Below the pieces are notes generated by a model. It was given only the letters and a program-made list of their open reading frames with translations, made no database searches and was not told the origin of the DNA. Position numbers and translations under genes: made by a program. From Dysidea avara (taxonomy: Eukaryota; Porifera; Demospongiae; Dictyoceratida; Dysideidae), in the NCBI RefSeq assembly GCF_963678975.1, contig NC_089281.1, forward strand, positions 25,896,765 through 25,960,764: 64,000 nucleotides of DNA, given 5' to 3'. Shown here one piece after another: positions 34,801 through 48,100 of the stretch (position 1 is the stretch's first letter; each line of letters begins with the position of its first letter).

Positions 34801-37800
34801 ACTCCACTGGGAGGGATGGCTTCTATCGACGATACACTATTGACCAGTCAGGGAAACTAACTGAACTAGCAAAGTATAAAGTGAGGAGGAATAATGCATA
34901 AAATCTGCTTTAATAAGCTAATGTTTAGTAAGGTCACCTGCCAACTGCAGTTTATAACAGGATCTCATTGCAGCCAAAAAGTTTTCAGTGCTTTTGAGCT
35001 CCTGTTTATAGGTACTGTTACTACAGTTACTACGGTATCCATGCATACACTTTGTATGAAGAAATTAGCCATACGTGTGCTTGCCTGAGATATCTTTCAG
35101 CCCTAGTCACATAGCCAACCTGCTTATTAAAATAGTTGACCAACAGATTATCTTATTACGGTATGATAAGCTAAGTGTGTATCACACAATTGTTATGGGT
35201 AGTCCGGATGATTAGTTGTAAGCATGACAAAAGTTATGGGAAATTAATTGCCAGGTTTATGAATAGTTTAGGCTAGTATTTTTTGTTGTATGTTAACATG
35301 TAAGTCATGTATCCAAGTACAAACAACTATATCGCAACTTTAATTTGCAATGGCAAAACAACTAAGGTCAATTGTCTCCAATAATATTTGTCACTGATAT
35401 TCTACGTTGCTTGCTTTCTGGTTTAGGTGTTTAAAGGATTTGACTGGATTGAGAGGTTGTTATTTGTTGATCAGCACCAGCTGGTGGTTGGATTTCACTC
35501 AGTGGGTGTGGCTGTGTTCTGTGAAATAGCCAATAAGCTTCCTCCTTGTTAGGCAGATTTTGTGATATTCAGCATTACCAAGAACAAGACATTATATAAG
35601 TGCCATTGTGGGGGAGGCCACCGATCTTGGGACCTCTACTGTCCACCAAATGTGAGTAGTGGCAAGATGTTAGACGATTTTCTGTAATCGACAATTCTCA
35701 GTTTTGTTATTTGTATGATATTGACCTTTTTGTCCTAACAGGTCTTCTCTGGAGAGGTATCCACTTTTGGCTTCATCAAGGAGAAGTATGTACACTTCAG
35801 ACACCTAACACTGAGCTATAACTCTCATGTATTATTGGTGGGTATGTCCACTATATTTTAATGTGTTACATAATCAAAAGTGTATTTACCCTTAATAGGA
35901 AGGCAGTCATGGTAGGGAAATCACCTGTGTCACTAGTCTTGGCCACCACAATGGTAAACTAACCCTTCAGTTGGTATCATTGATGCTTTTTTGGTTGTGA
36001 CAGGGTCTACATATTTCGCTACTGGTAGTGAAGACACTGCTATTAATGTAATGGAGTGTATCCTTTATGTTGCATGTGTGGGGCTTGCATGCTGCATTGT
36101 AGTACAGGCAATGTATACTGCCTGTAGCAAAAAAAGAAAATGGTATGATGAAATAAATGTGTGAAAAAAGCAACACTAAGGAAACAGAGGTTAAACTTAA
36201 ACCCCTTGTGATTTTTATTTAATTTTTTACCCTTGAGGTAAAATTATTGATCTGAACTACCAATGAGGTCTGTGTTCCATCGTGTGGATAGTTTGCTATA
36301 GCAGTTTTACTGTTCACTGTTGAGCTTAACTGCTGCTAGTTGATGGTAATTCATTGAAATGCTTGCACACTGCATGTGCTCACATATCAACTGTCAGGGC
36401 TCTCTCTTGCTGCACTCATGAAGTGTGTGGGGACACACTGCTGTTTTCTGGAGGTGGAAGGGCCTCTATTAAAGTGTGGAAGGTTACATCACCTGGAACA
36501 GGTACAACCAGTTATACCAGTTTGTGGATTGTTATAGTGATGATTTTTTGTAGCTGGTCCTGTTCTGAGCTTGTTAACAGAACAGTATCTACATGAGATG
36601 ACTGAGAAGCAGAAGAGAAAGTTACAAAAGAAGTCTCCATTAGTCCCCACACCACCTGAGTGTAGAGTAATGTCATTAACCACCTTTCCCCTGCTTTTTG
36701 CTAACAACTTAGTTGCTCCATCAAGTACCTTCTGCATCATAGCAGGATGTTCAGACTCTGTCATAAGGTATTGTGTGAGGTGTATCTTCTACCTTTCCTT
36801 AGTAAACAACATACAGGGTGTACACCTACTGTAATGATAGAGGAATAGTGTTGGTTGATGAAGTGAAGGTGCACCATCGATGTGTCCTCTCTGTTAAGCA
36901 CTTCACCCACCCTATCACTCACCCTACCCATCTCAAACTTGCTAGTCACATTGTGATTTGTTCAGCTGCGACCGATGGACAAGTGATATTATGGGATGTC
37001 ACCATGTTGTTACAGTCATGGCTTGACCCTGTAGTGGAGTGTGGTGTTGGCACTGACACAGTGTGTCCTGTTGTACCTCTGTGCATCTTGTCATGTCACC
37101 AGTCTGGAGTCAATGATATAGACATCAGACCCAGCATCACAGGTGATAAAATGTTTGTGCTTTCTGGACGTGACCTTGTGATATTATTTCCATCCAGCAA
37201 TGTACACCATAAGGCCTCCATACAGTAACTGTCAGCAATTATACAAATTCTTCTCTTTTTTTAGATTCTTGTAGCTGAAAGTTATTGCATGTACTTCCCA
37301 TGTGCAATTTTTTTTAAAAATGTTTACCTTTGTAATAACCGTTGTACCAACTTGTTCAAACCTTTCCTGTACGTTGTTAGCTCCACTGGACAGGAATAAT
37401 TCATAAATCCACCCATAAGAATGTTTAAACTGCAAAAAAACTTGAGTACAAGCAGTTACCAGCAAAATTTCCATTATTTTAGTGAGTTTGAACATTGTAG
37501 GTAAGCAGAATGGATAAAGATTTTTTTTTTTTTTTTTTCAAATAAAGATTGTGATGTTGGTTGGTCAATTAGGCCAAGTTATGGGCTTGTAAAGGTTCAG
37601 AGAAATGTTAAAGTACAAGTCTTTATCCAGCTCCACAGTGACCTTAGACCATTTGCACAGACCACTTAATCCTGTAAAATTGATAATGTAGCTTTGTGTC
37701 CACAGTGAAAAATCAAATATGTCATCACAGATAGTAACACCAGTTTTCCCAGACCTGTTCATGAAAAATGTTTGCCAATTTAACTCTTAGAGTCTGTACA

Positions 37801-39744
37801 CATGCTTGATACCAGTATTTGTAACATATTCTTAGGGGATGGAGTCTATGAAGTAGCATGTTGTGGTGATGACGGATCAGTAGCAGTCACCAGAATAGTA
37901 ATCACATCCACCTCACCAGCCACGTCTACCTCACTACATGTGCAACAACAAGAGGTGTACAGAGAAGCCATTGCCCACTCCTCCTGCTGTACAGGTTTGT
38001 ATAGTGTGGGAAAGCTAGCACTACATACTGTATAAGCAGAAAATTGGACAGGAAATGATTTCCCATCAAATTTTTTGCTTTTATGGTAATTTTTTTTATC
38101 GGTGAAATTATAGTCCAATAAAATACCATGTTTGCAATAGTAAGTAGTACAAGAATTATTTTAAGACAATTAAGGTTTTCAAGATTGAAAGAACAAGGGT
38201 GTAGCCAAGATCTTCTGGAAGGAGGTTCAGATTTGAAGTGCAAGGAATGTCATTGGGTGAAGGCCTGGGCTCTTCCCCTGAACCATGTTTGACAAAAACG
38301 ATGTGTACACAAAATATGCCTTTGGGCAGTAACATTAAAAGGTGCTCTGTTTGTACATCTACACAACTAGCTAAAACCTACACACTGCTGTTTATGCAGC
38401 TTATAGAAACTATAACATATTGTAATACCAGGAGCTTCCTGGTAATACTAACCTGGAAGTGAAGATTATAGCTAGTTAGTAACCTTCATTTCCAGGCAAC
38501 ATATAGCCAACTTCTAACTTCTTAGCACACAGGAGCCCTCCACATTTGAGTCCCTTATTAGTTGGCAATGCTTTCTTCCAGGTATACATTACTCTCAGTC
38601 AGTCCTCCTGTTAGTGGTCAATAACTTCAGACTTGGCTTGTACTTGAGTGCAAGCCAAGTGCAAGCCAACATTTTGAAGTGCAAGTACTTGCAGTATGTC
38701 AGCATTTACTTGTAGATATGGTTGCAGTGTTCTTACATCATGTAAATAGCCACAATGAACAATGGACGGATAACACAAACAGCCTCCAACAACCATTACT
38801 GAGAAAAAAATCATTTATCCAGAGTCTCTTGAGAGTATTATCATGATTACATGTTATTGGATACCTCTATAGCCTGCACGAAAGTCCTGTCTGTGTGTCA
38901 TTATTATTTCAGTACTTAAAAGTGGTCTTTGTCGTATTTTTTGGTTAAGGGTGAAAATCACCAATCTCACACTGTCACTCCCTCAATTATTATTCATATG
39001 GAAGTGGTTACTGAACCAAAAGGTTTTTTTGGCGAATAACACAAATTAACTGAAAGCCATGCATCCGTCTACTCAAGTATCGAGCATACTAGTTGTATGT
39101 TAGGGTTGGTATGCCCCCAGTATTTGACTTTAGGCCACATACCTAGTAGTTGCTCCGAGTATTCAACTTTAGGGCACATGACAAATATTAGTGTTAGGGT
39201 TAGAGTCAGGTTCAGCTTTGGTTTCTTCCCCTTTTTCTTACTATATACAGCTTACTTCATTTATAAGATAGAAAAGTAAGGGAATTGGGGAGCTATAACA
39301 GCAGTAGCACAGCTGGTAGTATCATGACAGATCTATCACACCGATGGTCCAGGGTTCCCATTTTTTTTCATTTTAGTAATCCTTTTGTCAAAGTTTTACT
39401 GTTGGCTCAATAGCCAGTACACCTTATTAAACCGACTTTTGGTTCAGTAACCACTGCCTATTCATATATTACAGGAATCCGGTGGCTAGGTGATGGCTGT
39501 TTTGTCACCGTGTCCACTGATCAACGAATGAACATATGGCACCTACACCAGAGGATAGCATTACAGAGTAGTTGTCTGATACATGTTGCTGATGTTTCCA
39601 CCCTGGAGTTGATCAGGTACACTATCTATGTGGTGTTCATTGCTATCATATGTTTTTATTCACAGGACCACTGCAGAGTATTGTACTGTGATAGTGTGTG
39701 GAATGGGTATACAGTGTAGTGTGTGTACAACAGCTGTGGTGTAG
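28889..39744 (+). CDS. WDR6: WDR6, WD40 cofactor of tRNA 2'-O-methyltransferase
   Basis: WDR6 partners FTSJ1 (Trm7) to 2'-O-methylate the tRNA wobble position. There are 23 exons: 28889-28982, 29059-29230, 30942-31020, 31071-31210, 31642-31774, 31820-31932, 32685-32781, 33013-33123, 33173-33360, 33412-33584, 34367-34464, 34524-34880, 35427-35501, 35553-35651, 35742-35837, 35899-35953, 36004-36057, 36340-36501, 36554-36767, 36817-37142, 37836-37994, 39475-39616, 39666-39744. They encode 1,071 residues (human 1,121). The opening LPVTALEF is the family signature. WD40 repeats follow throughout, for example HGDHICSVSDDRSVRLW, HTARVWDAI...VGEDATCRVWR, LFSGGGRASIKVW and CSAATDGQVILWD. CGGGHRSWD matches the conserved GGWHRPWD block. 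The exon 12 start and exon 17 donor are the least certain. Intron 21 (1.5 kb) and intron 2 (1.7 kb) hold repeats. Confidence 0.93.
30025..30274. mobile_element. Nested inverted-repeat element in WDR6 intron 2
   Basis: The ends are near-perfect inverted copies: TGTGACCGAGCCTGCAAAAA at the left and TTTTTGCAGGCCTGGTCACA at the right, each continuing into a GGGCATGTGGGCAC block. It interrupts a GTAACT/ATTAC-rich repeat that begins about 29,969 (CAGTGTTGGGACAGTTACTT, hAT-like), so it is a transposon within a transposon. Confidence 0.65.
31967..32416. mobile_element. 450-bp foldback element in WDR6 intron 6
   Basis: Two arms of about 170 bp face each other. The left arm reads GTAGCCAGACCC...GGGATTCTACTGCGCAGCTTCCGGATTGTT and the right arm reads its complement. 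The loop itself contains an inverted TATAA-ACTCTT word. A solo relative lies at about 50,250-50,296 (CCAGACCC...GTCTGGCC). It has no coding capacity. Confidence 0.75.
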
Positions 39745-39937
39745 TTATCACAACAGTTTGCTTAGTAAACATAGAGGGGAGGTGATGGGGAGTTTACATT
39801 TGGTAAACAAATTAATTCCCAACTATTTATAGGACTAATAGCTATATAAAGAGTTGATTTGCGTATTTGCTACTACAAAAGATCTTAAGGCGCTGCAATT
39901 ACTAAGCTTTAAGTTAACTAGTCTACGTACATCTAAA

Positions 39938-40634
39938 ATGAACGCCAATCAAATATTACGAAAGAACATGAAGAGGCCACTATACGTCCAAGATTTACAG
40001 TCTGCAAATAAAGTTGCAAGAAGTGCAGCCCATCCCCCTTACGCACTTGGAGAGCTACAAACCGGGGTATGTCCTTTATACAGCATGCTTGTTCGTGCAT
40101 GCAGCAAATTGACCCGTGTTTTCTTCACCACTTGCAGGTACCGATGTTTTGGTGGAGAGACCAGAGTAACAACAACGTATCATTTTTAACTATCAAACGA
40201 AATGGCCAGTTGGAGGTTGTGAATGATGGCGAATTTCCGTCCATGATTTTCACTCCAAGTAAGTATAGCTGATCTAATTTTAGAACCTGGTTTACCTAAA
40301 CTTTGCTATAGACTTGTTTAAACTAGAAAAAGGCAGCCAGGGTGGACGATACATAATTTACTCGCTCGGGATGATCTCACAGCCCAACATGGCGCCGCGT
40401 GTGCTAGCCGTAGGCGGATCGTCGAAAGTACACTCTTTGTATTTTGCTGATGCCTCGTCATCCAGTATCAGCCAATACGAGTGGATGTTTCAAGCAGACC
40501 ACGAAGGAAAATACTCTATTCAATGGTGTGGTGACGGCTGTAACACTAACTTTGTGCTTAGATTTGGCGGAGAAAATCTGAACGTGAACGGAAACGGAGA
40601 AATATTTTTGAGCACATTTGATAGAGCAACGTGA
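39938..40634 (+). CDS. Unknown 190-aa protein, tandem paralog 1
   Basis: Exons are 39,938-40,066, 40,138-40,258 and 40,312-40,634, with introns of 71 and 53 bp. The ATG is the first in frame. The first 43 residues are basic and probably disordered (KNMKRP; possible nuclear signal). The folded part has FWWRDQSNNN, KRNGQLEVVNDGEFPSM, LEKGSQGGRYII, SIQWCGD, NVNGNGEIFLSTFD and ends RAT. The regular short strands with Gly/Asn turns suggest an all-beta fold, perhaps trefoil-like. There is no signal peptide or membrane segment. The paralog at 44,431-45,124 has the same intron positions and phases. I do not recognise the family and assign no function. Confidence 0.75.
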
Positions 40635-43600
40635 TAGCTGAAAAGTAGAAATATTTATTTATGATACTGGGCAGGCAGCTGATAAGTGAAAGAAATGTAC
40701 TGATATTATGGACAATTCTATGTACGTTGTAGCTAGATATGCATGTTGTACTATAGTACGTAAATTACGGTAGCAATTGATTGTAAAAATAATATTTATA
40801 GCTAGCTATGCCGACCATGTAGCTGTAGAACATTAGAAATCATAATCTATATTATTCATATGTATGATGAAATTGTACATAAATTTTTTATTCACTATTA
40901 AAAAGCGATCCACATTCATACAGTTAATTTCCCATGCATGCATGCTTGCCCGGTCAGTTACAGGGGGGGGGGTTCCAAGGGTTCCATGGAACCCCCCTTT
41001 TGAAAGAGCCTCTCTTACTCGATATACTCTAATAGAGCAGTCACAGTAGTATTTTGAGGAGCAGTGTAGCAAGTTATGTATCTAAATATAAATAAGGAAA
41101 TATAGTTGGTATAGGCTGAAGTTGCAATTCCAACGGAACCCCCCTTTTTAATAGTCTGGATCCGCCCCTGCATGAGTTAGGTCCCTCCACCAGCTATAGT
41201 CTATAAACTATTGAACATGTCCATATTACCATCCATAGTGAGATAGCATAATAAATGAGATACTTTAAAAGAGCTATATAGTTAAGCCTTGCATATATAC
41301 CATGCATGCAGGTTATCAGGTATGCATGTGAATATGGCCACTTTAACTAAATCTTGTTTCTCGGGCCAAACACAGGTCAAGTCAGTAGGTCAGTAAAATT
41401 ATTTTTGCTATAGCTGAAGATTGATTTTGTGACACTACAGTATATAGCTATAAGGTATGATTGTTGTGCCACTTGTCATCATGCAGAAGGCATGCATGGT
41501 GAAATACTGAGTGGGTTCCTTATACTTTGTGATGAGGTAACTTGCAACCTCTTCATGATGTTATCTCTATACTTGCAAGTGTGCACAAACAACATGAATA
41601 TTTCACAATCAAAAATATATAGGGTTGGTCACACCTGAGAAACAAAAGATTTAGTTGAGGTGGCCTATATAGTCTGCAATGTATGGTGGATGCCTCGCTG
41701 ACACGAGGGTTTGTCAGAATGGATAAGCCATTCATAACCAAAAGTGTGTCATAATTTTTGCTAAAGCCCTATATGCACAAAATTGTGATCTTTTCCACCT
41801 GCAATTGTATTATATAACCAGTGGTGTCTGTATTGGGACATTTTGGTGTCCTGTGGACACTTCAGTTTTTACAGTGCAGGGATACATTGAGCTAATACCT
41901 GAGAAACATGCAGATCAATAAAGAAAAGTGGTTTTTCTTAACATTTCAGACAACTTAGATGCATGATTAGTGATATAGGTGTGAAAATCAGACATGCATG
42001 CATGCTTTGATTCTTACAAGTTTGGAAAGGCCACCACAGACTGTGGACTTAGAAAACTTTGATTGGTCATAAATAAAGTGCAGACAATAGATTTTTAAAT
42101 AATTTTGCATATATAGCTATAGGAGTAATCCCAATAAAACATATTGCAGTATACACACAACACCGGAAATAGAGCTAGGAGTTACCTACATTTTGAGCTG
42201 ATATCTCAAAAAATTCAATAACTCATGAGGATGAAATCACATAAGAACTTGAAATTTGCATGGCTCATTTGTATATATCACTAGGGCTGAAACAAATACT
42301 GCAAATACTCAACTACTAGGGCTGAAACGGTTTACCTCGAAAGTTTGCTAGGCACCAACTTCTCCAGCAACTGTCTGTGACTTTGTGGAGGTACAATGCG
42401 AAAATGATACTCCGCCAGTATTTGCTTACTGCTGAGGACGAATTTCCTGACTTTGACATTGGTTAAGTTAAGTACGTAGCTAATAATAAGTATATAGTTA
42501 GGTAATAATTATGGTGTAGTTTTCAGTATGTACGTGTGTTTCTACTTGTAATCTTCTCACTCATTACCTTAATACTCAACTATACTTGTTAGGATTTGGG
42601 TATTTGGATAGTAAAACTGTAAAAGAGTACTTGTTAAGATTACATGACCCAGCTCACATGATGCATTTGGTGCATTTGCCATCAGGAAGTGGCACAATGA
42701 AGGTTGTACAGTTTGATTGGCATAATTTCTTGTCAGGTACACTATAACATGATACTGTAATACAGTGTGTGTATATCATTGTTGTTACTCGAAAGACTAT
42801 AAACTAGCTGTTTAAAGTCAGTGTAACTAAAAACATGTCACATGGGTATATGACTACAAGTAGTAATACTCGATTGTTAAATCTAGAGAGTACTTGAATA
42901 CTAAAAAACCATGATCATTTCAGCCCTAGTATGTACCAGGCAAAAAGAAAGAACATACCAAGATATCCTTCACAATCTAACAGCACCATTTTGCTGCGAG
43001 CATCCACCAAAAGTATAACTTGAAACCAACAGTGGGCGTGTATTATATAAGGACATGCAGAAAACAAATGCATTTAGATTGGCCATGGATTACTGCAGAG
43101 GTATATATAGCTATATGTCAAACACACATGAAACTTGTACTTCCCCTGCATGGTTTCTCATGAAAACAACACTCTGTATATATGACTATATAGCCTTCTG
43201 TTAATTTTGTATATAGGTTATACATTGCATGGAGTCAGATGAGTCATTCACAAAAGAAATTCCACTTAGAAAAGTGACCTGTAGTTATCTAGCTATATAT
43301 ACACTGCCTCTGTTGCGTTTCCATGGATCTGTCAGTAAATGTTGCAACTATAACTTAACTGTACTATATACTATACTGCATGGTTATCTGATTATATAGG
43401 GTGTAGCTGCATGCATCCATGGTCCTTTTCATCTTTAATTTTATACACCCATGCAAACATTATATGAACTCGCTGTAGTATATAGCCATGGGATGCATGC
43501 ATGTAAGAGAGACAGCTGGCTTTCCAGTATTTAACAGTGATCACGGTTTATCACTCATGCATGCTGTGTTGGTGAATCTACATGCAGCATATACAGTATT

Positions 43601-44430
43601 GTGTAATGTGTATAGTACTGTATATTATGGTCAGAAATGATTAAGAACAGAGCTTAGACTATACATGTTATATTATTTGGTGTATCAGTCTATATAGTCA
43701 TGTATGGTTTCTGTATATTTGCATGGCCTCAATGGCCCTTAAATAAATGTCATGCATATTGAAACAATAGCTTTTGTTAATATACCTATAGTGTTTGAAT
43801 AAAAGTTCTGTTGATATGCAGAAGTAGACAAAGCACATGCATGGTACATAGCTAGGATGGCATGATGGTATAGCTACTGTCTGATATGCATGGTACATGT
43901 ATTTCTTGTTGAGGGGTGATATGGTAATCCGGGATGTCAAGTGTGTATAGTCATGATGCAGGATTTTGAATAGTGCCTATATAGACTTAATATGGTGTAT
44001 AGCTAGCAATATGCATGTCCTTTTGAAGACTATATGTCCCAACCTAAGTGCTCGAATCAGATGTAGCTTAATAATTATTGAGTATACTCATGCATCTTGC
44101 AGTTCTGCGTTGTACCTTTTCTAGTTGTTGGATGTCAGTCTCTGACATAGTATGGATCCTATACTGCATGTACGCATATAGAATTCCGACATGTAAGCTA
44201 ATTTACACCCTAATTTACCATTGTAAGGTATGCGACAATTACTGGCTGAATAAGTGTTTGCAGTCTCTAATATATCATTACTATAAAACATCGTGATCAT
44301 GCAAACATGCTGTATAAAATAGCTGATTTTCGCACGTATTTATAAATAAAAGTGGATCTAGAGATTACAAAATTATTAGTTTTAATTGCATCAGATCCTC
44401 AGACTAGACACTATAAATAAAATTGGTAAC
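40635..44430. other. Intergenic DNA between the two unknown paralogs
   Basis: These 3.8 kb of AT-rich DNA contain no exon that I can support. They include a transposon-like block near 40,967-41,170 (GGGGGGTTCC repeats, ending CCGCCCCTG), an hAT-like element (42,292-42,928) and many GCATGCATG words. The open frames are short and featureless. Confidence 0.5.
42292..42928. mobile_element. hAT-like element, TAGGGCTGAAAC ends
   Basis: It starts TAGGGCTGAAAC (42,292) and ends TTTCAGCCCTA (42,928), typical of hAT termini. A second copy of the left end at about 42,314 suggests a nested or duplicated terminus. The bases outside both ends do not match as an 8-bp duplication, so the target site is not confirmed. 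Confidence 0.5.
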
Positions 44431-45124
44431 ATGAACGATCACATTCCGCAAATTGAACCGGCACGCATGAATCACAAACGATCAAGAAATATCACGAACG
44501 TGCAGGAGCTACCGCCTACAAAATGGGCAAAGCGAGCACCGCCTTCGGTGCTTGGAGATACCAAACTTTACACCGGGGTATGTTCACGAGTACTGAGTAG
44601 TCTTAATTGTCTTTCACTGACGATACCGAACAATAGGTATTTGTATTTTGGTGGAAAGAACGCAGTAGCAACAGTTCGTATGTGACAGTGAATCGAAATG
44701 GCGAGCTGCAAGTCATGAACGACGAGTTCCCTTCTATGCACTATACGCCTAGTGAGTTGCTTGTGTTTTGTATAACTAGCTACATAACTTTTTACTAGAC
44801 TTGTTCGAACTGAAGAAAGGCAGCCAAGGTGGACGATACATCATCTGCTCTCGTGGACTGCTCTCGCAAAATTTAACGCCCTATGCATTAACAGTAGAGC
44901 CTGATACTGTAGAAGGATACGTGTTGTACTTCAGTGAAGTGAAATCACAGCCCATCAGCAAGTACGAATGGTGCTTTACTACAGACAATAGCACTACGGA
45001 GAGTAGCCGGTACTCCATTAGATGGTGTGGAGATCGGAATATTGTGCTGAGATATGATGGAGACAGGCTGAGTGTGAGTGGTGATGGTGAACTGTTTCTG
45101 AGTACCTTTGATAAAGCAACATGA
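44431..45124 (+). CDS. Unknown 195-aa protein, tandem paralog 2
   Basis: Exons are 44,431-44,577, 44,637-44,751 and 44,799-45,124, with introns of 59 and 47 bp at the same positions and phases as in the paralog at 39,938-40,634. The N-terminus is basic (NHKRSRN) and poorly conserved. The domain keeps FWWKERSSN, NRNGELQVMNDEFPSM, LKKGSQGGRYII, SIRWCGD and SVSGDGELFLSTFDKAT. Conservation concentrates in these blocks while linkers and introns have diverged, which indicates selection on the protein. It ends 53 bp from the ARH3 stop codon (tail-to-tail). The function is unknown. Confidence 0.75.
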
Positions 45125-45177
45125 TCATATCATATAGCTACAAAATTACTACTGCTTGTATACATGTATATATGACA

Positions 45178-48100
45178 CTATGCATTACTGTAAAACTCAA
45201 ATAGTCCATCGGCTAACTTAATAGCTTGGTTAGATCCCTCCACAGAGTTTATCCATTCCATGGGAATACAACTTTCTCCCCAGTATGCACCACCAATGGC
45301 TCCAGCCATAGAGGCTATTGTGTCTGTGTCACCACCCAGTGAGATGGTATAAGGAATGAGATACTTGAAGGAGAGTTTGTGGCAGTGGAGGAAAGCATAT
45401 ATAGCACAAGGAACTGCTTCACAAGCTTTGATACCATTACCGAGTGTCTCCATGATCTCGTCTGCACTTGGTGGGTGGGGCTGCCTTATAAACTCTTTGA
45501 TCTGCAATAGTTTTGACTGATAACTTGGTAACACTAATGACCTAATAGTGGTACAATAAAAGGGTCTATGATACATTCATGTAGTAGCCACCCTATTTTC
45601 TATAACACTATTATGGTTTCATGAAAAATTGTAATGAAATAGCAATACAAAATTTCTTCTAAAAGCACCAAGTATCTAAAATATTGTGACAAATTTATTA
45701 CAGGTTTGTAGTGGAATGAACTACATGTATACTTATGCATACAACACTACATGAACACTGTACATGACACAGTGTATACTGTAAACATGTGATGAGCCAC
45801 TTTAAGTAATAATAGGAAGTATGTACCAGGCATAATGTCTATAATAGTTCACCTCTTAAACCATTTAGAAATTTGTAGCTAAATATGTAGACTAGGGTCT
45901 GATAAAAAGACGGATAAACCACTACTGACGTTACAAACAGGCAAAGTCACTACATTATGATACAGTGGAACTTCTCTATTATGAACATTTTGGGACCCAC
46001 CACTTTTTGCTCTACTATAGAGGTTTTCCTCTTTCAGAGGTAAAAAATGTATTAACCAAACCTGTTGGGACCAAAATTTTTGTCCTTATTATAGAGGTTT
46101 TTTTCTATTGTGTCCTTAATTAGGGAAGTTTGTTCCACTGTATACCACTAGATTAATAAACTAAGACTCTTAGTTCCTCACTTTTTATCCGGAGGAGGAG
46201 AAGAAGAAGGGTCATCACCACTTGGTGTTGACTCATCAGTAGCTCCACTAGATGTTGGCTCCTCCACAGCTTCCTCCAATGGTACCACAACACTTAACAA
46301 AGACTCCACAAAGGACACAGGATCTAGGTCACTCCCCCTCAGTTCTAGTGCTGTGTGTACTGCAATTGCTTGTAGGATTGCTCCAATTATTGCACTTGGG
46401 TGAGCATGTGTTATTCTTGCACTGTTCCTTGCTACCTATATGTGAAAATAAGTTTGTGACTGACTAGATCAAGCCTTCACAAATCCAGTAAAAACCCCAC
46501 TAAAATCCCATAAATTTTCCCCATCAGTTTATACAATGACAAAATTATATTTCATAGGTACTTTTCCATTGAACAACCAAATCATAACAATGGGTATACA
46601 CTCCAAACAGGTGGTTTCTTCTAACCACAGCCAGAAACCATAATGATATGGAACAAAGCATATGTTTGGTGGGTATTGGTGTTCAGGAGAAAGTCCACAC
46701 TAAGTTGCTACCTAGACCATACCTTCTGCAGAAGATGGACTTGGGTTTTTGCACTCTAATAAAACAGTCACTCTAGCAGTTATTTTGCACTCTAATATAA
46801 CACTCAATTTGCATTCTTATATCTGCAACACTGTATTTGCACTTGTGTCTTAAGAGAATTTTGTTAAGTGTCTGAAATGACAAAGGGTTTGTATCTTGGG
46901 AATGCCAGGAATGGTTTGTTTGTTAAAATTTGGTACTGTATATAGACTAGTGTTGTTTTAGTTAACTATAACTAAAACTAAAAGTACTTTTAGTAAGACA
47001 AATATGTTTTGGTTAACTAAAACTATAACTAAAACTAAAAGTCCTTACTAACACAACACTAATATAGACCACTGAAGGTCAAGAATTTCCAATATACATA
47101 AATATAGTCCCATTTTGAGAATGGAGTAGAGACCCCCATTTTTGCTAACAACACACTGGTGTGGCATGCAGGACTACTTGGCCACATGACACACAATTAT
47201 TAGTCTTTATCATGGATAAAATCATTAGTGTCTTGCAAATTTTAGGCCAGGCAAAAATCATTCACAGTCTATCATCAAAGTTCTTTGAGAATGAAGTCAT
47301 TTTTCAATTTTCTTGTTTACTAAAACATTATGCTTCTAAACTACCACAATAAGGTATTGTGTTAGGTATTAACTACCATTCAATTAATCTATAACCACTA
47401 TTCCACTACAACTACTAATTCTACAGTGAAACCTGTGTATTAAGGACACCTTGGGACTGACCAAAAGTGGCCTGATTATCAAGGTCAGTTTATGTACTAA
47501 AGGATACTTTAGGACCATTACCACAGTCTGTGTTACTTCCATGACTCGATCAGCTGCCATTTCCTTGTTGTAGAATCATAGATGGAATCTATGTCCATAA
47601 CTTGAGATGACTTCTACTTGTGGGCAGAATCTACTGTATAGTGGCTTAATTATGTGCGAGATTTGATGGTCTCCAGCAAAATATTTGTGCTACTCTAAGG
47701 CCAGGCAGTTTATCATCACTGCCTGCATAATATTTCAAAGTTATACCAATTTTTTTTTGTTATTCATTACATGATTTCTTAATGCATGGAGAAACCTCCC
47801 CTTCAAAAGATCAAGATACTCTAATACAGCAGTCATGGCCATACTCTAGTACAATTCTTTCCCTCGGATTATAATATCAATAATGATACATGCCAAGTGT
47901 AAATGACATCACTAGTCATATAGCACTGTCATTAGTAGTGATGCGACTTACGGACTTACGGTTCCTTATGCTAATACAGTTTATTTGGCTTGGTATTATA
48001 ATCAGTTAAAGGTGGATGGGAAAGAGAAAACTAATTGAAAGAGGCCTAATACACTTTCAACACTATTCAGGTATGGGAAATATAATAGTAATCTGGTCTT

